Shown in pieces: positions 9,601 through 18,152 of a stretch of 45,242 nucleotides of DNA (within the stretch, counting starts at the first letter, position 1; every line of letters starts with the position of its first letter). The stretch comes from CAZDAW01 sp964503685 (GTDB taxonomy: Bacteria; Chloroflexota; Anaerolineae; Anaerolineales; Anaerolineaceae), in contig CAZDAW010000018.1 in assembly GCA_964503685.1 (NCBI GenBank), forward strand, positions 1 to 45,242, read 5' to 3'. Position numbers and translations under genes: made by a program. Under the pieces are notes generated by a model. That model was not told the origin of the DNA, searched no databases, and was given only the letters and a program-made list of their open reading frames with translations.

Positions 9601-11289
9601 GGTGTACCAGTTCCCGGTCACATTGACGGCCTCGCTGAAATCGATCGCAACGTCAGCGCTGCGGGCAATGCCGGTCGCCCCGTTGACCGGGGACGTGCTG
9701 GCAACATAAGGCGCCTGTTCGATGATGCAGGCATTAGCTGCGCCTGGGGTAATATTGCGCAAAACAAAATCGACGTTATTCTGGTCGGTGTCCGTCCCAT
9801 CGGGGCAGCGCGAGATGCTCTCGCCGGCCGCCGCTGTATCCACCAGACCGATGCCAGAGCCCTCGGTGTACGGCGCGCCGGTGTCGCCCTCATAACTGAC
9901 AGCGTCGATCAACGTCGTCCCGAAGAGCAACCCGACCGCATCCGGCGCTCCGTTCTGCACCAGGTCAGTGTCGGGGGTCACGTCCAGGTCGCAGTTGGCG
10001 ACCGTCGTGTTATTAGCGCAGACCACGAAGTAATCGCCGGCTGCCAGCATGGTTGCCGGTAAGGTGTACGTCCGGTAAACCGCCGCCCCGCCGGCGTTGC
10101 CGTTGACCAGCTGCAGCGTGTAACTGCTCAGATCGACGCTGACGCTGTCCTTATTTAAAATCTCGATGAATTCGGCCGTGTCGGTGCCGGGCTGGTCGTA
10201 ATCAATCTCGTTGATGACCAGATCAGCTGCCATCGCCGCGCTGACCGTCGTGAAACTCCACGAATAATCGGCATCCCTCGTATCCGGCGGGTCGTTGGCA
10301 TCCTGATCGCTGACCAGGGTCGCCGTGACAGTCGCCGTACAGGTCTCACTGTTGGCAAAATCAATATCCGGGTCGAGGATGAAAGTCGTCGGTCCATCGC
10401 TGACGGTTACAGTGTGCGCCCCACTGCTAGTGCAGTTCAGCGCCAGCCAGCTTCCGCTCATATCCACTGCTTCGGTAAACGTGATGATGAGATTCGCATC
10501 GACCGCCACGTCCACCGCGCCGTCAGCCGGGACGCTGCTCTCGACAGCAGGCGGCAGATCGCCCGTTGAGCCTTCGGGCGTCAACGAAAAATCGTCGATC
10601 GACAGTCCATCATCGGCGCCGGAAATATCCACATCGACCCAGCGTACCCAGAAGGATGCACCGTTCGGAATTGTCAGGCCGGTAATTGAGTAAGCCAGGT
10701 CTGTACGGTTGGCAGCGTCGTTGCCATTCAGCGCGCCTACCGTCCCACTGACCACCGGGCTGGAAAAATCGAGGGCATCGTAATCGACCCAGATCGCGGC
10801 GCTATCGTTGAGGGCCGTGGCGTTGGTGCTCAATTGAAAATCAAGCCGGTCCGGAAGCCGCCCGGAAGTAACATTGCCTAACCGCCACTGCTCACCGGTG
10901 TAGGCCACAACCAGCGTGGTGATCGTCCCGCCGGTATCGTTAGCGAAGCTCGCCCCGATCAGCGGGACGAGATTACCGCTGCGCAACCCGCCAAACGCCC
11001 TTTCAGCATCATCGGTTGCCCCAAAGCTGTAGGTATTGCCAGTGTTGCTTGATCCCGTCCCAGCCGCGTAGGTGGTGTTGGCATTTGTCCCTGACTCGAT
11101 AAACCACCAGCCGTCTGGCGTCACATCCGATGCGCCGCTGGATGCCAGGGTGTTGAAATCCTGGGTATAGGCGCTCGAAAACGCAGTCAGGCTGACTGTT
11201 CCGGCCCCCAGCGCAGTGGATTGCGCCGGCAGCAGGCTGACGACAAACGCCAGAATGACCAATACCGAAAAATATTTTTGATATTTCAT
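6637..11289 (-). CDS. secreted ExeM/NucH-type nuclease with lamin-tail, Ig-like and PKD domains
   Basis: Very large exported protein (1550 residues) expected to cleave extracellular DNA or other phosphodiesters. Signal peptide at 1-28. Domains in order: an uncharacterised adhesive region; a Big_5/SbsA Ig-like domain (about 245-350, motif VPADGAVDVAVDANLIITF); a lamin-tail domain (about 353-483, starting LVINEIDYDQPG); a second Big_5 domain (526-628); an OB-fold region (633-830); and an endonuclease/exonuclease/phosphatase domain (about 898-1215). The last has active-site motifs IEIEN, NHLKSKG, GDLNSY, LDHAL and ISDHDPV. Two PKD-like domains (1226-1406) and a C-terminal beta domain beginning GGFVTGGGWF follow. 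All expected catalytic motifs are present. No LPXTG-type or transmembrane anchor is seen at the C-terminus. AGGAG is six bases before the ATG. It diverges from the NHL-repeat gene, suggesting paired surface or secreted functions, possibly nutrient or phosphate scavenging from DNA. Confidence 0.92.
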   Translation of the reverse strand: MKYQKYFSVLVILAFVVSLLPAQSTALGAGTVSLTAFSSAYTQDFNTLASSGASDVTPDGWWFIESGTNANTTYAAGTGSSNTGNTYSFGATDDAERAFGGLRSGNLVPLIGASFANDTGGTITTLVVAYTGEQWRLGNVTSGRLPDRLDFQLSTNATALNDSAAIWVDYDALDFSSPVVSGTVGALNGNDAANRTDLAYSITGLTIPNGASFWVRWVDVDISGADDGLSIDDFSLTPEGSTGDLPPAVESSVPADGAVDVAVDANLIITFTEAVDMSGSWLALNCTSSGAHTVTVSDGPTTFILDPDIDFANSETCTATVTATLVSDQDANDPPDTRDADYSWSFTTVSAAMAADLVINEIDYDQPGTDTAEFIEILNKDSVSVDLSSYTLQLVNGNAGGAAVYRTYTLPATMLAAGDYFVVCANNTTVANCDLDVTPDTDLVQNGAPDAVGLLFGTTLIDAVSYEGDTGAPYTEGSGIGLVDTAAAGESISRCPDGTDTDQNNVDFVLRNITPGAANACIIEQAPYVASTSPVNGATGIARSADVAIDFSEAVNVTGNWYTISCASSGAHTAAVSGGPVSYTLNPDVDFYANETCTVTVNAALVSDQDADDPPDTMAADHSFGFTTADVQACGDPATLISAVQGSGLTSPIIGSVVTVEGVVVSDLQGAGQFSGYHMQEEDVDVDGNPATSEGIFIYNTGYPVSVGDKVRVTGKVMEYETSGGSGAYLTELGSVSNVIVCSTGNSVTPATVSLPVANLNDWESYESMLVSIPQDLTVTEHYTLGRYGEVSLSVNGRLFTPTNVVNPGPPALELQDLNNRSRILLDDANNQQNIDPIRYPEPGGLSAANTLRTGYTVHGLTGVLEQRFSVYRIQPVGAVSFDGTTNPRPASAPVLTGDLRVAGMNLLNFFNTFGAGACTLGVGGGATDCRGAENAEEFARQWPKTVAAIVGAQADVIGVIEIENDGYGSASAIQFLVNKLNEATAPGTYAFVDVDAATGQVNALGTDAIKVGVLYRPARVTPVGQTAALNSVEFVNGGDGEARNRPALAQAFEQNSNGARFVVSVNHLKSKGSACDLPDQGDGQGNCNTVRVNAANALTTWLASDPTGTGVTDILIMGDLNSYAKEDPITAIKSAGYANLIYDRLGAEAYSYVYDGQSGYLDHALGSNSIVSKVTGVADWHINADEPSSLDYNTNYKSAGQLVSLYASDEFRISDHDPVLVDLRFNSAPAVDAGGPYSVPEGSSVTLSATGSDPDGDALTYAWDLNNDGVFETAGQTVEFSAAGLDGPGSRTVAVQVTDEGGLSAADSATVNVTNAAPILGAINAPTLPVKIKVNVSISAAFSDPGMLDTHTATINWGDGATTAGMVSETNGSGTVSGTHKYTKAGLYNITMTLTDKDGASATQVFEYVVIYNPSGGFVTGGGWFKSPAGAYLANPSATGTATFALVARYKKSSSVVPSGVTTFIFHAGPMVFQSSSYEWLVVNGKTAEFKGVGWVNGVSGYKFRVTAIDGRPDKFRIRIWSGAAEGEGLIYDNGANQPLKGGNIVVQK

Positions 11290-11759
11290 GGCATTCTCCT
11301 TATATTAAATAAATCAGTTGGGATAAATTGTAGAAATTCCTGTAAAATGACGCCCCTACCACTAAAATATCCGATTCGCAATTAAACCGCTATCACGGCC
11401 ATCCACTATTTTTCTGCTGTAATCCCCATGTTATGATGTGGATATGGAAAGAAATGCTGCACGTTAATTATAGGAAACCCAAATTGAAAATTCAAGTAGC
11501 ATTTTAGCAACAAACCCTACAACAATTTAACCACAGAGTTTTTTGTAAAGGCGACTCGCTCTGATCAATCGCAATCATGATGATATGATGGTTACGCGTG
11601 GATAAATGAACTGTATCGTTGTATAATCAATAATTAGGGGAGATCAATCAGTCTGAGTTGCTGCTTCATAACAGGAAACAACTTATTGATTTTTACATCG
11701 CAGATCGAGCCAACCAGCCAGGCAGCAAAAAACATCATCTGCATATTAGGAGGTAAGGG
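11290..11759. other. 470-base divergent intergenic region
   Basis: A+T-rich spacer between the divergent nuclease and NHL-protein genes; no gene is seen. It must hold promoters for both. The best-formed candidate is the plus-strand promoter at 11599-11627. Both genes have good ribosome sites at its ends: AGGAG for the minus gene and AGGAGG (11748-11753) for the plus gene. Confidence 0.6.
11599..11627 (+). promoter_or_regulatory. sigma70-type promoter candidate for the NHL-repeat protein gene
   Basis: TGGATA (11599-11604, four of six consensus bases), a 17-base spacer and a perfect TATAAT (11622-11627). The leader would be about 125 bases, ending in AGGAGG six bases before the ATG at 11760. 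Confidence 0.5.
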
Positions 11760-14738
11760 ATGGATCGTTTTCGCTTTTGGCTAAATTGCATTTTAGTTTT
11801 AGTAATTATGCTGGCAGCCAGCGGCAGTGCAGCGGGTAAAGACCTGCCTCCGCCCGGCGAAGCACAGATCGAACCGGGCGTCGAATCCGATATCAGAGCC
11901 GTTGCTGCGGCCAAACCCGGCGTGGTTTTCCGCTATACGCAAACCTTCGGCGCGACCGGGGAACCGTACATCACTGATGGCAACCACCTTGCCCGCCCGT
12001 GGGGACTCTATATCGACGGCTCGAATAATGTATGGGTAGCTGAGGAATTGGGCAGTATTGTAACAAAGTTAAACCCTTCGGGTAGTGTCGTTAAAACCAT
12101 AGGGCAACCAGGTATTTCATCCTACGACGAAGGTTATCTGGCATATCCCGTCGATATCGCAGTGGATGGATATGTCTGGATCGCTGATGGTAATCGTATC
12201 GTTCAATACGATATCGATGGCAATTTTCAGCAGCAGATGCCGACCGAAAATCCCTGGGAACAGGGAGACGATAATGAACACTTCAAAAATACCGGTGGAA
12301 TCGCCCTGAATGGCGGTACGCTCTTTGTCTCCGACTGGAGCAATCACCGTGTTCAGGTTTATACCGTTTCGGGAACGGACGCGCCGGTTTACAGCGCCAC
12401 CATCGGCGTTACCGGTGAATCGGGCAGCGATAATGCCCATTTCAACAATCCAGGGCGTCTGGCAGTAGATAGTTCCAACCGCCTCTACGTGGTTGACAAC
12501 GGCAACAACCGCATCCAGCGCTGCACACTGGCAGGGACCTGGTCCTGCACCACTTTCGATGCCAGTGTAAATGACCCGTCAGGTATCTGGGTCAGAACAT
12601 CAACGGACGACGTCTTCATCGTCAGCAATGATGACGAGAAAGTGCGCAAATGTCCTTCCGCTGGGGCATGCAGCGACTTCATTACTGGGCTGGATGATCC
12701 AAAAGATGTCGCCGCTGACGCCGGCGGCAATATTTTCGTGACATTTCAAAATCCCAGCGTGATTCAAAAATATAACAGCAGCGGCGCATGGATTGGAACC
12801 TTTGCCGGCGTTTATGGTGAACCCTACCTGACTGACGACAGCCACTTCTTCACCCCGCGCCTCACTCTGGATAAAACAGGCAATATCTATGTAATAGAAG
12901 AATACGGTCAGCGTTTACTCAAACTGAACAGCAAAGGCACTCTGCTCTGGAAAATCGGCGAAGCGGGCGTTACCGGGAATGATAATAATCACTTCTACTA
13001 CCCGCGCGGCGTGGCAATTGACGCCAAAGGCAATGTGTATGTTGCAAGCGGCTACCGCGTGCAGATATTCAAGAAAAACGGCGCCTACCTCGCCACACTG
13101 GACAACGGCGGCGCCTTCTTCGGCTATCTGGGCGGGATCGCAGTGGACAGCAAGGGAAATATCTACGTCTCGGATGATATAGCGCACCAGGTGCTGATCT
13201 TCAATAAAAAATTTACTCTGATCGGAACGCTGGGTGTAGCAAACGAAGTAGGCAGCGACAACGCCCATTTCAACTTCCCCGCCGGCATCGCCGTAGATGG
13301 CAAAGGTAATATTTACGTTGCCGATAAAGGTAATTGCCGGGTGCAAAAGTTCAGCAAGGGCCGGGTTTACTTGATGACTTTCGCAACCGGCGCCTGCAAT
13401 GGAGATCTGTTTGATGTCAAGCCCGAAGGAGTATGGGTGGACGCCAAAGGGCGCGTCTTCATCGGCGGCTGGGATGATCGCGTGCAGGTTTTTGATAAAA
13501 GCGGCGCTTACCTCACCAGTATCGGTATGTCCGGCGGTTCATCAATGGGACAATTCCTGGACGCAAGCGGAGTCGGTCTGGATAAGAAGGGCAACCTCTA
13601 TGTGGCTGATTATAACAACGCCCGCATTCAAAAGTTCGCCCCTGGCGTCGATTACTGGACGCAAATCAACGTCAATGGCTTCGGGCAGACCGGCTCTAAC
13701 GGCGTTTATTCGTTAGCCATGTTCAAAAAACAACTCTACGCCGGAAGTGAAAGCCAATCCGGCGTCGCCGAACTGTGGCGTAAAGATAAAACCGGCTGGA
13801 TTAAATTGATAAACGACGGTTTTGGCGATGCCAACAATGTCGTCATCGATCATCTGCTGGTTTTCAACGGAATGCTCTATGCCAGCACAGCAAACTGCAC
13901 CAATAATGAATGCACCACATCAAACGGCGGGCAGATCTATCGCTCCGCTGACGGCGCTTCATGGACTCAGGTGGTCGCCGGCGGTTTCGGTTCCACCGCC
14001 AACGCCGAAATCTTCCGTCTGGCCATCCTGAACAGGCAGCTCTGCGCCGGAACCTGGGCCGATGGCGCCACTCACGGCGCAGAGATCTGGTGCAGCGCCA
14101 GCGGCGACCCCGGCACATGGACGGTGCAACTGGCCGCTAATGGCTTCGGCAATATCAACAACACCGTCATCCTGGATATGCTGGTGCATAACAACTTCAT
14201 CTACGCGGCCACAGGCAACAGCGTCGACGGCGGGCAGATCTGGCGACTGCCGGTCGGTGGGGGCGACTGGCAACAGGCTAACACCAGCGGCTTCGATGGC
14301 AACGCCTGGTTCATCTCTGCTCTGGCAGTGTTCAAAGGCAGTCTCTACGCCGCTACCCGCACATCAGCCAGCGTAGGAACTCAGGTATGGCGCTGTTCCA
14401 CAGCAGCCTGCAACCCCACTGACTGGGTGCAGGTAAACACCAGCGGCATGGGCGACTCGACTATGTTCCGTAATCCTTCTCTGGCGGTGGTCAAAAAAGC
14501 GCTCTACCTCGTCGTAGGCACAACCAACAACGGCAGCGGTATGCAGGTATGGAAAACAGCCAACGGGACATCCTGGAAGCAAGTCGGTTTCGGCGGTTTC
14601 GGCGACGGCAATAATTTCACCAGTTACTGGAATAATGCGACGCTTGCCGCCGGAGATGCCCTTTATGTGGGTACGATCAATAACGCCAATTATGCCGAGC
14701 TGTGGAAACACTGCCCCACCAAGAAAAAGTGCAAATAA
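11760..14738 (+). CDS. secreted NHL-repeat protein with a second propeller-like repeat region
   Basis: Exported protein of 992 residues with a signal peptide (hydrophobic LVLVIMLAASGSAAG, about 1-25). Residues 45-630 hold many NHL repeats with units like GIAVDGKGNIYVADKGNCRVQ and the recurrent loop GS/TGNDNAHF, forming one or more beta-propellers. From about 638 the sequence switches to a different repeat of roughly 55-60 residues: hydrophobic LAVFKGSLYAATR, then a Q/E-(I/V)-W-R segment, a W-x-Q stretch and NxxGFGDxNN. This suggests a second, distinct propeller. No enzyme motif is seen, so carbohydrate or protein binding at the cell surface is the likely role. It ends in a basic KKKCK tail with no evident anchor. 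AGGAGG lies six bases upstream. It diverges from the secreted nuclease. Confidence 0.85.
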   Translation: MDRFRFWLNCILVLVIMLAASGSAAGKDLPPPGEAQIEPGVESDIRAVAAAKPGVVFRYTQTFGATGEPYITDGNHLARPWGLYIDGSNNVWVAEELGSIVTKLNPSGSVVKTIGQPGISSYDEGYLAYPVDIAVDGYVWIADGNRIVQYDIDGNFQQQMPTENPWEQGDDNEHFKNTGGIALNGGTLFVSDWSNHRVQVYTVSGTDAPVYSATIGVTGESGSDNAHFNNPGRLAVDSSNRLYVVDNGNNRIQRCTLAGTWSCTTFDASVNDPSGIWVRTSTDDVFIVSNDDEKVRKCPSAGACSDFITGLDDPKDVAADAGGNIFVTFQNPSVIQKYNSSGAWIGTFAGVYGEPYLTDDSHFFTPRLTLDKTGNIYVIEEYGQRLLKLNSKGTLLWKIGEAGVTGNDNNHFYYPRGVAIDAKGNVYVASGYRVQIFKKNGAYLATLDNGGAFFGYLGGIAVDSKGNIYVSDDIAHQVLIFNKKFTLIGTLGVANEVGSDNAHFNFPAGIAVDGKGNIYVADKGNCRVQKFSKGRVYLMTFATGACNGDLFDVKPEGVWVDAKGRVFIGGWDDRVQVFDKSGAYLTSIGMSGGSSMGQFLDASGVGLDKKGNLYVADYNNARIQKFAPGVDYWTQINVNGFGQTGSNGVYSLAMFKKQLYAGSESQSGVAELWRKDKTGWIKLINDGFGDANNVVIDHLLVFNGMLYASTANCTNNECTTSNGGQIYRSADGASWTQVVAGGFGSTANAEIFRLAILNRQLCAGTWADGATHGAEIWCSASGDPGTWTVQLAANGFGNINNTVILDMLVHNNFIYAATGNSVDGGQIWRLPVGGGDWQQANTSGFDGNAWFISALAVFKGSLYAATRTSASVGTQVWRCSTAACNPTDWVQVNTSGMGDSTMFRNPSLAVVKKALYLVVGTTNNGSGMQVWKTANGTSWKQVGFGGFGDGNNFTSYWNNATLAAGDALYVGTINNANYAELWKHCPTKKKCK

Positions 14739-14754
14739 TTAGCCAGAGTTACCT

Positions 14755-14970
14755 TTAGTTTTTTGCACACGGATTTTCACGGACGGCATATTCGCCCAAC
14801 TGGGCGAGGATGAGTTGCTCGCTCAGCTTCGCCTGCAACTTGATTTGCGCAATCGTCGCCTGCGCCAGATTCAAACCGGAATAAGAGCGGAGATTCAGCA
14901 GGCAGCCGTTGCCTACCCGGCGCTCTCCAGATATGCGCGCCTGTAGGAAACCACTCGCCGCCTGAAAAAA
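14755..14970 (-). pseudogene. possible decayed coding remnant
   Basis: In the 349-base gap after the NHL gene the minus strand has a stop-free frame of about 71 codons that reads like protein: RISGERRVGNGCLLNLRS, then NLAQATIAQIKLQAKL and SEQLILAQLGEY. It has no ATG, GTG or ribosome site, and a stop closes it upstream at 14971-14973. The segment's amino-acid balance is unlike the shadow frames nearby. I could not assign a family; it may be the 3' end of a deleted gene. Confidence 0.25.
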
Positions 14971-15051
14971 TTATAGTGAATCGTTTATCGGCAATGGTTT
15001 GATGAAACAATCAGCATGATCGAGGTGAAATTCCAGCTTATCGATTGATTA

Positions 15052-15076
15052 TGAGGGCGGGAATTTCCCGCCCTCA
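15052..15076 (-). terminator. hairpin terminator at the end of the sugar operon
   Basis: TGAGGGCGGG (15052-15061) pairs with CCCGCCCTCA (15067-15076), and the AA/TT at the base of the loop extends the stem. It lies 12 bases after the isomerase stop codon. No strong T-tract follows on the minus strand, so it may be a Rho-independent terminator of modest strength or an mRNA 3'-stabilising hairpin. Confidence 0.6.
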
Positions 15077-15087
15077 CTGTCAATCTG

Positions 15088-16002
15088 TTAAATAACGAAT
15101 TGGGACAAGTATTTTTGGGAAATTCGAATCGAATCCAGAATCTTCTCCCGGCTGGTCTCGAAGGCTTTGTCTTCCACTTCGATACAGGCATAACCGTCAT
15201 AATTAATATCAGTCAGCGCGGAGATAAACTTTCCCCAGTTCACATCGCCGAGTCCCGGCAGCTTCGGGCTCATGTAATCCAGTGGATAAGCCATAATGCC
15301 TACGTCCTTCAACTTATCTGGATAAAGTTTGATGTCCTTAAAATGCACGTGGAATATCTTATCCTTGAACTCATATAGGGGTTGGATGTAGTCCATCATC
15401 TGCCAGACGAAATGGCTGGGGTCGTAGTTGATGCCGAAATAATCGCTGGGGATGATCCTGAACAATTCCCGCCAGATGCGCGGGGTCGTCGCCAGGTTCT
15501 GTCCGCCGGGCCACTGCTCGCGCCCGAATAACATGGGGCAATTTTCAATGGCGACTTTGACCTTGTTCTTTTCAGCATGTTTGATAATAGGCGGCCAGAT
15601 AGTTTTGAACAACTCCAGATTCTCTTCCACTGTTCTATTCTGGTCGCGCCCGACAAACGTAGTCACCCTGTTGACGCCCAGCTTAGCGCTGGCGCTGATC
15701 AGCTTCATCAGGTGGTCGATAGCAGCCTGACGCTTTTCAATATCGGCGTCCATCGGGTTGGGGTAAAAAGCCAGCGAAGAGATTTCGACGCCCTTTTTGG
15801 CGCAATACTTGAGGATCGCATCAGCCTTCGCATCGCTCAGGTCATCGACATTAATATGACTAACGCCGGCATAGCGGCGTTCCGCTTTGCCACGCGGCCA
15901 GCAGGCCACCTCCACACAGCGGAAGCCCATCTGAGAGGCAACATCGATCATCTCTTCAAAATTCCACCCATCTAAAATTGCACTTACAAAACCCAGTTTC
16001 AT
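15088..16002 (-). CDS. sugar phosphate isomerase/epimerase (xylose isomerase-like TIM barrel)
   Basis: Predicted metal-dependent sugar or polyol isomerase/epimerase, 304 residues, of the AP-endonuclease-2/xylose-isomerase-like barrel family. The barrel's metal ligands are recognisable: Glu153 in VAIENCP, Asp194 in INYDPSH, His218/His220 in FHVHFKDIK and Glu275 in CIEVED. The N-terminal KLGFVSAILDGWNFEEMIDVA is the usual first strand and helix. It is the last gene of the LacI-ABC operon, 15 bases after the Gfo/Idh dehydrogenase. That pairing (oxidoreductase plus TIM-barrel isomerase) is typical of inositol, keto-sugar or rare sugar catabolism; the exact substrate cannot be read. A weak AGAGG lies about nine bases before the ATG. 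Confidence 0.88.
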   Translation of the reverse strand: MKLGFVSAILDGWNFEEMIDVASQMGFRCVEVACWPRGKAERRYAGVSHINVDDLSDAKADAILKYCAKKGVEISSLAFYPNPMDADIEKRQAAIDHLMKLISASAKLGVNRVTTFVGRDQNRTVEENLELFKTIWPPIIKHAEKNKVKVAIENCPMLFGREQWPGGQNLATTPRIWRELFRIIPSDYFGINYDPSHFVWQMMDYIQPLYEFKDKIFHVHFKDIKLYPDKLKDVGIMAYPLDYMSPKLPGLGDVNWGKFISALTDINYDGYACIEVEDKAFETSREKILDSIRISQKYLSQFVI

Positions 16003-16017
16003 ACTATTATTCCTCTC

Positions 16018-17058
16018 TCAGGATTGATTGATGGTAATCGTGCGGCCGGTGCGCGAAGATTCTACGCTGGCAAAAATAACCCGCATGGTCTTCAACGCCT
16101 CGGCGCCTGATATTTCAGGTTCCCTGTTTTTCTTCAGGCAATCGATGAACAAATCGATCACGCCCGATTTCGTCTGATTGTCGTTGGTCTGGATCTGATC
16201 GGTGTCATAGACAAGCGTCTTCCCATCCCTCTTGATCACTTTGAGCGAATGCTGCGGGTCGTCGTAAATATGCATGATCCCCTTTGTTCCATAGAGGATC
16301 GTGCTGTTATCTTCAGCGCCGTAGAACGTCCAGCTTACTGTCATGGTTCCCAGCGCACCCCCGCTTAAGCGGTAAACACAGATAGCGTTATCATCGACGC
16401 CAATCAGCGAGCCGCTCGCCTCGCGTTTATCGATTGTGGCCAGTTGCGCCGTGGTCTCTACGACCGTCTGTCCGGTGAGGAAATGAATCAAATCCGTCTT
16501 ATGAATGCCCAGGTCTGCCATGGCGCCCATCACCGCTTTATTCCTGTCGAAAAACCACACATCCTTACCCGGATCGACGCTCCAGGTTTCCGGCCCGCCG
16601 TGGCCGAACGTCGTTCTGAAGGAAACGATATTACCGATAAGACCCTCATCGATCAATTCTTTCGCCTTGACGTGCGCTTTGGCCAGACGCTGATTATGCC
16701 CCATCATCAGGAAACGCCCGGTATCTTTCGCCGTCTTCACCATATCCTCACAATCCTTGAGCGTGGTAGCCATCGGTTTTTCACAAAGGACATGCTTGCC
16801 CGCTTTCAGAGCAGCGATGGTGATCTCGGCATGTGAACTGTTGGCGGTGCAGACGCTCACCGCGTCGATATCCGCATCACTTAGCAAGCTAACATAAGAG
16901 TCATACGCCTTGCCGCCATATTTTTGGGCAATCTCTCTGGCGCGGGCGTTATTGATATCATAATAAGCAATTAGTTTTGCATTCGGGTTATCTGCGTATT
17001 CAGGAATGTGCCTCACCTGGGCAATTTTTCCGCACCCGATGATTCCAATTTTAAACAT
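16018..17058 (-). CDS. Gfo/Idh/MocA-family oxidoreductase
   Basis: NAD(P)-dependent sugar or polyol dehydrogenase, 346 residues. The N-terminal Rossmann fold has IGIIGCGKIAQ, and the family motif CEKPMATT (Glu93-Lys94-Pro95) supplies the catalytic lysine. MADLGIHKTDL gives the conserved Asp182 and His186 used in catalysis. The C-terminal half is the usual open-faced beta-sheet domain. It lies between the permease (30 bases upstream) and the isomerase (15 bases downstream) in one transcript. Likely role: oxidation of the imported sugar, with the product passed to the isomerase. Myo-inositol 2-dehydrogenase or a 3-keto-sugar-forming enzyme are possible identities I cannot separate. Confidence 0.93.
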   Translation of the reverse strand: MFKIGIIGCGKIAQVRHIPEYADNPNAKLIAYYDINNARAREIAQKYGGKAYDSYVSLLSDADIDAVSVCTANSSHAEITIAALKAGKHVLCEKPMATTLKDCEDMVKTAKDTGRFLMMGHNQRLAKAHVKAKELIDEGLIGNIVSFRTTFGHGGPETWSVDPGKDVWFFDRNKAVMGAMADLGIHKTDLIHFLTGQTVVETTAQLATIDKREASGSLIGVDDNAICVYRLSGGALGTMTVSWTFYGAEDNSTILYGTKGIMHIYDDPQHSLKVIKRDGKTLVYDTDQIQTNDNQTKSGVIDLFIDCLKKNREPEISGAEALKTMRVIFASVESSRTGRTITINQS

Positions 17059-17088
17059 AGATGATCAACCCTTCCGTCTGGAAATGTG

Positions 17089-18135
17089 TTAAGAATTACT
17101 TTCTTTTTTCTGCAGCAAAACAGCGCCAATCACGATGACGCCCTTGAAAGCCTCACGCAGGAATGGAGGAACACCCAAAAGATTAAGCAGATTATTCATC
17201 ACTGCAATAATCAGGGTGCCGAAGACGGTGCCGATAATCGTTCCCCTGCCGCCCATCATGCTGGTGCCGCCAACGATGACCGCCGAAATGGCGTCCATTT
17301 CATAACCACTGCCTGCATTGGCGTAGTCCATCGAACCGATTCGCGCCACCTGGACGATGGCCGAAAGAGAGACCAGAAAACCCATCAACACATAAACAAG
17401 TCGCTTGATCTTGTTGACATTAATACCCGATAATTTCGCGGCGCGTTCGTTTGAACCCACAGCAATAACCTGCCGGCCGAACGTTGTTCGCGTGGAGATG
17501 ATGTGGAATGCAATTGCCAGAATCGCCCAGTAAATGATAGGCATCAATAACTGCCCGCCGATCTTAAAACTGGCGATACTCAAAAAGTCGCCCGGAACGA
17601 CAGGGGTATAACCCTGCATGTAATGTTGAACCACGCTGCGGAAGATCTTCATCGTTCCCAAAGTGGCAATGAACGGCGGCAGCTTGCCGCGTGTAACCAG
17701 CAACCCGGTGATTTCACCGAGGATCACACCGAAGAGAATTCCCAGGGCAATGGCGATAACATAAGCCAGTAATCCGGTGATCCCCATGTTGCCCAGGTAT
17801 CCCTTTGGCCCGGTGTCGATAAGCACCATCACAAAGGCTCCGACGGCCACCAGAGTGGAACCAACCGCCAGGTCGATGCCGCCGGAAATGATGACCAGCG
17901 TCATTCCCAGAGCGATGATGCCGATGCCGGCGTTATTGCGTAAGATGTTGACCCAGTTCTGTCCCCAGGTGGTAAACCATTGACCGAACGAATCAAACTG
18001 AAATCCCAGCGCAAGAGTTTGCAATACAATCATTACGACCAACGCCAGCCCGGTGCTGAAAAAAGGTCGGGTCATCCATGCGTTTCGCAGCCAGGAAAAA
18101 ACACCTTGAGTATTCTTGATTTCACGAATGTTCAT
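17089..18135 (-). CDS. sugar ABC transporter permease (RbsC type)
   Basis: Integral membrane subunit of a ribose/galactoside-class importer, 348 residues with about nine hydrophobic segments. It carries the family hallmarks GMTLVIISGGIDLAVGS in the second and third membrane helices and GTSMMGGRGTIIGTVFG in the cytoplasmic loop that contacts the ATPase. It starts 17 bases after the ATPase stop codon. With the ATPase and the binding lipoprotein it forms a complete importer. Substrate class is a monosaccharide or polyol. Confidence 0.95.
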   Translation of the reverse strand: MNIREIKNTQGVFSWLRNAWMTRPFFSTGLALVVMIVLQTLALGFQFDSFGQWFTTWGQNWVNILRNNAGIGIIALGMTLVIISGGIDLAVGSTLVAVGAFVMVLIDTGPKGYLGNMGITGLLAYVIAIALGILFGVILGEITGLLVTRGKLPPFIATLGTMKIFRSVVQHYMQGYTPVVPGDFLSIASFKIGGQLLMPIIYWAILAIAFHIISTRTTFGRQVIAVGSNERAAKLSGINVNKIKRLVYVLMGFLVSLSAIVQVARIGSMDYANAGSGYEMDAISAVIVGGTSMMGGRGTIIGTVFGTLIIAVMNNLLNLLGVPPFLREAFKGVIVIGAVLLQKKESNS

Positions 18136-18152
18136 GTTTGTCTCTCTCTTGC

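Noticed and set aside
7147..10062. Long plus-strand frames (7147-8604 and 8713-10062) opposite the nuclease gene
   Set aside because: They are mirror frames of a GC-rich gene, with Arg/His/Ala-rich, domain-free translations and no ribosome site. The nuclease frame has clear domains throughout.
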